From Streptomyces sp. ACA25 (GTDB lineage: Bacteria; Actinomycetota; Actinomycetes; Streptomycetales; Streptomycetaceae), in assembly GCF_028200735.1 (NCBI RefSeq), contig NZ_JAQKPV010000001.1:434001-498000 (forward strand): a DNA stretch of 64,000 nt, read 5' to 3'. Numbering within the stretch: the stretch's first letter is position 1; each line of letters begins with the position of its first letter. Under the pieces are notes generated by a model. The model had not been told where the DNA came from, searched no databases, and saw only the letters and a program-made list of their open reading frames with translations. The position numbers were made by a program, and so were the translations under genes. Below are positions 61,966 through 64,000 of the stretch, one piece after another.

Positions 61966-63080
61966 CCATGGCAGCCGCCGCGCAGGCGGCCGCCCCGGAA
62001 CTGCTGTCGCTCCTCGGCCGCACCCCCATGGCACGCATCCATGCTCCGCTGCCGCACCCGCACCCCGGCTTCTGGGCGAAGCTCGAGGCGCAGGGGGTGG
62101 GGGGGCTGAAGGCGCGGGCCGCGGTCGCCATGCTGCGCGGTGCCCGGGAGCGCGGCGAGCTGCGACCGGGAGCCCCCGTCGTGGAGTCGACCTCGGGCAC
62201 CCTCGGCCTCGGACTCGCCTTCGCCGGGCAGGCGTTCGGCCACCCGGTGGTGCTGGTCGGGGACGCCGAACTCGAGCCGTCGGTGCGCGGTCTGCTGCGG
62301 GCGCACGGCGCCCGGCTGGAGTTGGTGGACCGGCCCGCGGCCTCCGGCGGATGGCAGGCGGCCCGGGTGGCCCGGCTGCACGAGCTGCTCGCGGAGCTCC
62401 CCGGTGCCTACTGGCCCGACCAGTACAACAACCCGGACAACGTCACCGGATACGCCGCGATGGCCGACGAGATCGGCGAGGCGCTGGACCAGCTGGACGT
62501 GCTGGTGTGCAGCGTCGGCACCGGCGGGCACAGCGCGGGCATCACCGGGCCGCTGCGCCGCCGCTGGCCGGGGCTCGAGGTCATCGGGGTCGACTCGGTC
62601 GGCTCCACGATCTTCGGGCAGCCGGCCCGCCCGCGGCTGATGCGCGGCCTGGGCAGCAGCATCCACCCGGGCAACGTCCGCTACGACATTTTCGACGAGG
62701 TGCACTGGGTCGGCCCCCACGAGACCGTCGACGCCTGCCGGCGGCTGGCCCGCGGCTGCTTCGTCACCGGTGGCTGGAGCACCGGCGCCGTCGCCCTCGT
62801 CGCGGCCTGGGCGGCCCGTACCCGGCCCGGCGCGGTGGTGGCCACCGTCTTCCCCGACGGGCCGCACCGCTACGTCGGCACCATCTACGACGACGACTTC
62901 TGCCTCCGGCACGGCATCGGCGCCGGCACCGGCGGTCCGCCCGTCGACCGGCCGCTGAAAATCCCGCACCCGTCGGCCTTCGAGGCGACCGGCTGGACCC
63001 GCTGCCGCACCGTCATCGACCCGCTCGGTACCCGCCGGACCCCGGCGCCCACCGGGAAGGAGGGCCCCGCATGCAACTGA
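61962..63080 (+). CDS. PLP-dependent cysteine-synthase-like enzyme, third gene
   Basis: This 372-aa fold type II PLP enzyme has its cofactor Lys in GGLKARAA (Lys50), the later VGTGGHSAGI phosphate loop, and ESTSGTLGLGLAFAGQAFG where cysteine synthases have TSGN. The Asn that touches PLP is thus Thr, marking a separate subfamily rather than CysK/CysM. Beta-replacement on an O-activated serine (as SbnA does for diaminopropionate) is a likely reaction type. The last ten bases overlap the epimerase start. Confidence 0.85.
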   Translation: MTMAAAAQAAAPELLSLLGRTPMARIHAPLPHPHPGFWAKLEAQGVGGLKARAAVAMLRGARERGELRPGAPVVESTSGTLGLGLAFAGQAFGHPVVLVGDAELEPSVRGLLRAHGARLELVDRPAASGGWQAARVARLHELLAELPGAYWPDQYNNPDNVTGYAAMADEIGEALDQLDVLVCSVGTGGHSAGITGPLRRRWPGLEVIGVDSVGSTIFGQPARPRLMRGLGSSIHPGNVRYDIFDEVHWVGPHETVDACRRLARGCFVTGGWSTGAVALVAAWAARTRPGAVVATVFPDGPHRYVGTIYDDDFCLRHGIGAGTGGPPVDRPLKIPHPSAFEATGWTRCRTVIDPLGTRRTPAPTGKEGPACN

Positions 63081-64000
63081 CCGTGCGCACCACCGGCCTG
63101 GAGCTCCGCACCCCGCTGCGGATCTCACGCTCCGTGATGGCCCGCCGGGACGCCGTGTGGGCGCGGATCGGACAGGACGGTGACACCGGCCACGGCGAGG
63201 TGGTCAGCTCCGTCTACCTCGGGCTGACCGCCGAGCAGGCCGTCCGGGCTCTCCATGACCACGCGGCTCCCGCGCTGGCCCGCCAGGACGGCCCGGAGAG
63301 CGCACTCGCCGCGCTGCGGGACGGCCGGCTGCTGCCGCCCGCGTTCCCGCCCGGCGTCACCGCGGCCGTCGACTCCGCCCTGCTCGACCTGCTGGGCAAG
63401 CGCACCGGCCGGCCGGTCCACGCGCTGCTCGGCACGAGCGGGCCGCACGGCACCCCGCCGTCCGCCGGGACCGCCCGCACCCTGGGGATCACCGACCCCG
63501 CACAGGCTGCCGCACACGCCCGTGACCTGGCGGCCCGCGGTTTCCGGTTGCTCAAGCTCAAGGCCGGCACGGCCGACCCGGCCGAAGACCTGGACCGGAC
63601 CGCTGCCGTGCGGGACGCGGCCCCCGGCGTCAGGCTGCTGCTGGACCCCAACGGCGCCTGGACGCCGGAACAGGCCGCGACGCTGCTGCCGCGCTTCGCC
63701 GCCCTCGGGGTCGAAGCCGTCGAGCAGCCCATCGCCCCCGGGGACCCCGACGCCCTGGCCCGGCTCGCCGCGCGCTCACCCCTCCCCCTCATCGCCGACG
63801 AGGACGCGGCCGGCTACGAGGACATCCTGCGGCTGGCCGGGCGGGTACAGGGCGTGAACATCAAACTCGCCCAGTGCGGCGGCGCCCAGGAGGCGCTGCG
63901 CATCTGCCGGGCCCTCGAAGGCAGTGGCACCGACATCATGCTCGGCTGCCTCACCGCGTCCTCCCTCGGGATCGCCCCCGCCGTCCACTTGGCACGGCGG
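63071..64000 (+). CDS. Enolase-superfamily dipeptide-epimerase-like enzyme (3' truncated by window)
   Basis: 310 residues are visible, starting MQLTVRTTGLELRTPL. The KxK motif is at LKLKAG (162-164), with metal ligands Asp192 (LLDPNGAW), Glu218 (EQP) and Asp243 (ADED), and Lys265 in VNIKLAQCGG as the second acid/base. This is the muconate-lactonizing subgroup pattern of L-Ala-D/L-Glu epimerases and N-acylamino acid racemases. It should epimerise an amino-acid alpha-carbon. Its presence with an ATP-grasp enzyme suggests the product contains a D-residue. The end lies beyond the window. Confidence 0.9.
   Translation, partial: MQLTVRTTGLELRTPLRISRSVMARRDAVWARIGQDGDTGHGEVVSSVYLGLTAEQAVRALHDHAAPALARQDGPESALAALRDGRLLPPAFPPGVTAAVDSALLDLLGKRTGRPVHALLGTSGPHGTPPSAGTARTLGITDPAQAAAHARDLAARGFRLLKLKAGTADPAEDLDRTAAVRDAAPGVRLLLDPNGAWTPEQAATLLPRFAALGVEAVEQPIAPGDPDALARLAARSPLPLIADEDAAGYEDILRLAGRVQGVNIKLAQCGGAQEALRICRALEGSGTDIMLGCLTASSLGIAPAVHLARR

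Noticed and set aside
1..64000. Insertion sequence, prophage or integrase-bounded island
   Set aside because: No transposase, integrase, phage structural gene or flanking direct repeat was seen in any frame.

Overview
The window is about 72% GC, with strongly GC3-biased genes, AGGAGG-like ribosome binding sites and many GTG starts. It carries GlxA regulators, a gamma-butyrolactone (GBL) receptor/AfsA pair, SpoIIE-type PP2C phosphatases, HTTM/DUF5819 proteins and a mycothiol-dependent isomerase. This points to a Streptomyces (or very close) chromosome. The left part (aspS, M18 aminopeptidase, FadE-like dehydrogenase) looks like conserved chromosome; the right part (48-64 kb) looks accessory. 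No rRNA, tRNA, insertion sequence, prophage or CRISPR array was seen.

Layout. 0-12 kb is housekeeping: the end of a Ser/Thr kinase, a maleylpyruvate isomerase-like protein, M18 aminopeptidase, acyl-CoA dehydrogenase, SseB-like protein, pirin, a multidomain SpoIIE phosphatase, aspS with a very strong terminator, and a methyltransferase. 12-26 kb is transport and detoxification: two MFS pumps, a GlxA regulator, flavodoxin, a UvrA-like ATPase, the DUF5819/HTTM pair, an ice-binding-like secreted protein with a charged tail, an FMN reductase and a DrrAB-type ABC exporter. 26-35 kb holds a large ATPase regulator, a DUF885 peptidase with a TPR partner, a TetR regulator beside a 58-bp perfect palindrome and a gutted acyl-CoA dehydrogenase pseudogene, DUF2277, CsbD, a ketopantoate reductase-like enzyme and a PEBP protein. 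35-46 kb is ABC transport: a PadR-controlled FtsX-type system, an orphan solute-binding protein, and an agl-like alpha-glucoside operon (GH13 enzyme, binding protein, two permeases, no ATPase).

46-52 kb holds two DNA-repair genes (ATP-dependent ligase, HhH-GPD glycosylase) sharing a nearly identical leader. Between them sits a GBL-type signalling locus: an ScbR-like receptor divergent from an AfsA-like synthase, followed by a HAD phosphatase preceded by two perfect palindromes. 52-60 kb has a PL11 rhamnogalacturonan lyase behind two LacI-type operator copies, a HEAT-repeat protein overlapping a MerR-HEAT regulator, a vWA protein with 96-bp repeats, an AraC/GyrI regulator and a SnoaL-like protein.

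The most interesting unit is at 59.75 kb to the window end. Four tightly overlapping genes (ATP-grasp ligase, Rossmann/DUF364-like protein, cysteine-synthase-like PLP enzyme, dipeptide-epimerase-like enolase) lie behind a promoter whose -35/-10 spacer is filled by a Fur/Zur-type palindrome. My inference is a metal-repressed pathway making a small amino-acid-derived metallophore. The operon runs off the window, so its transporter and remaining enzymes are not visible.
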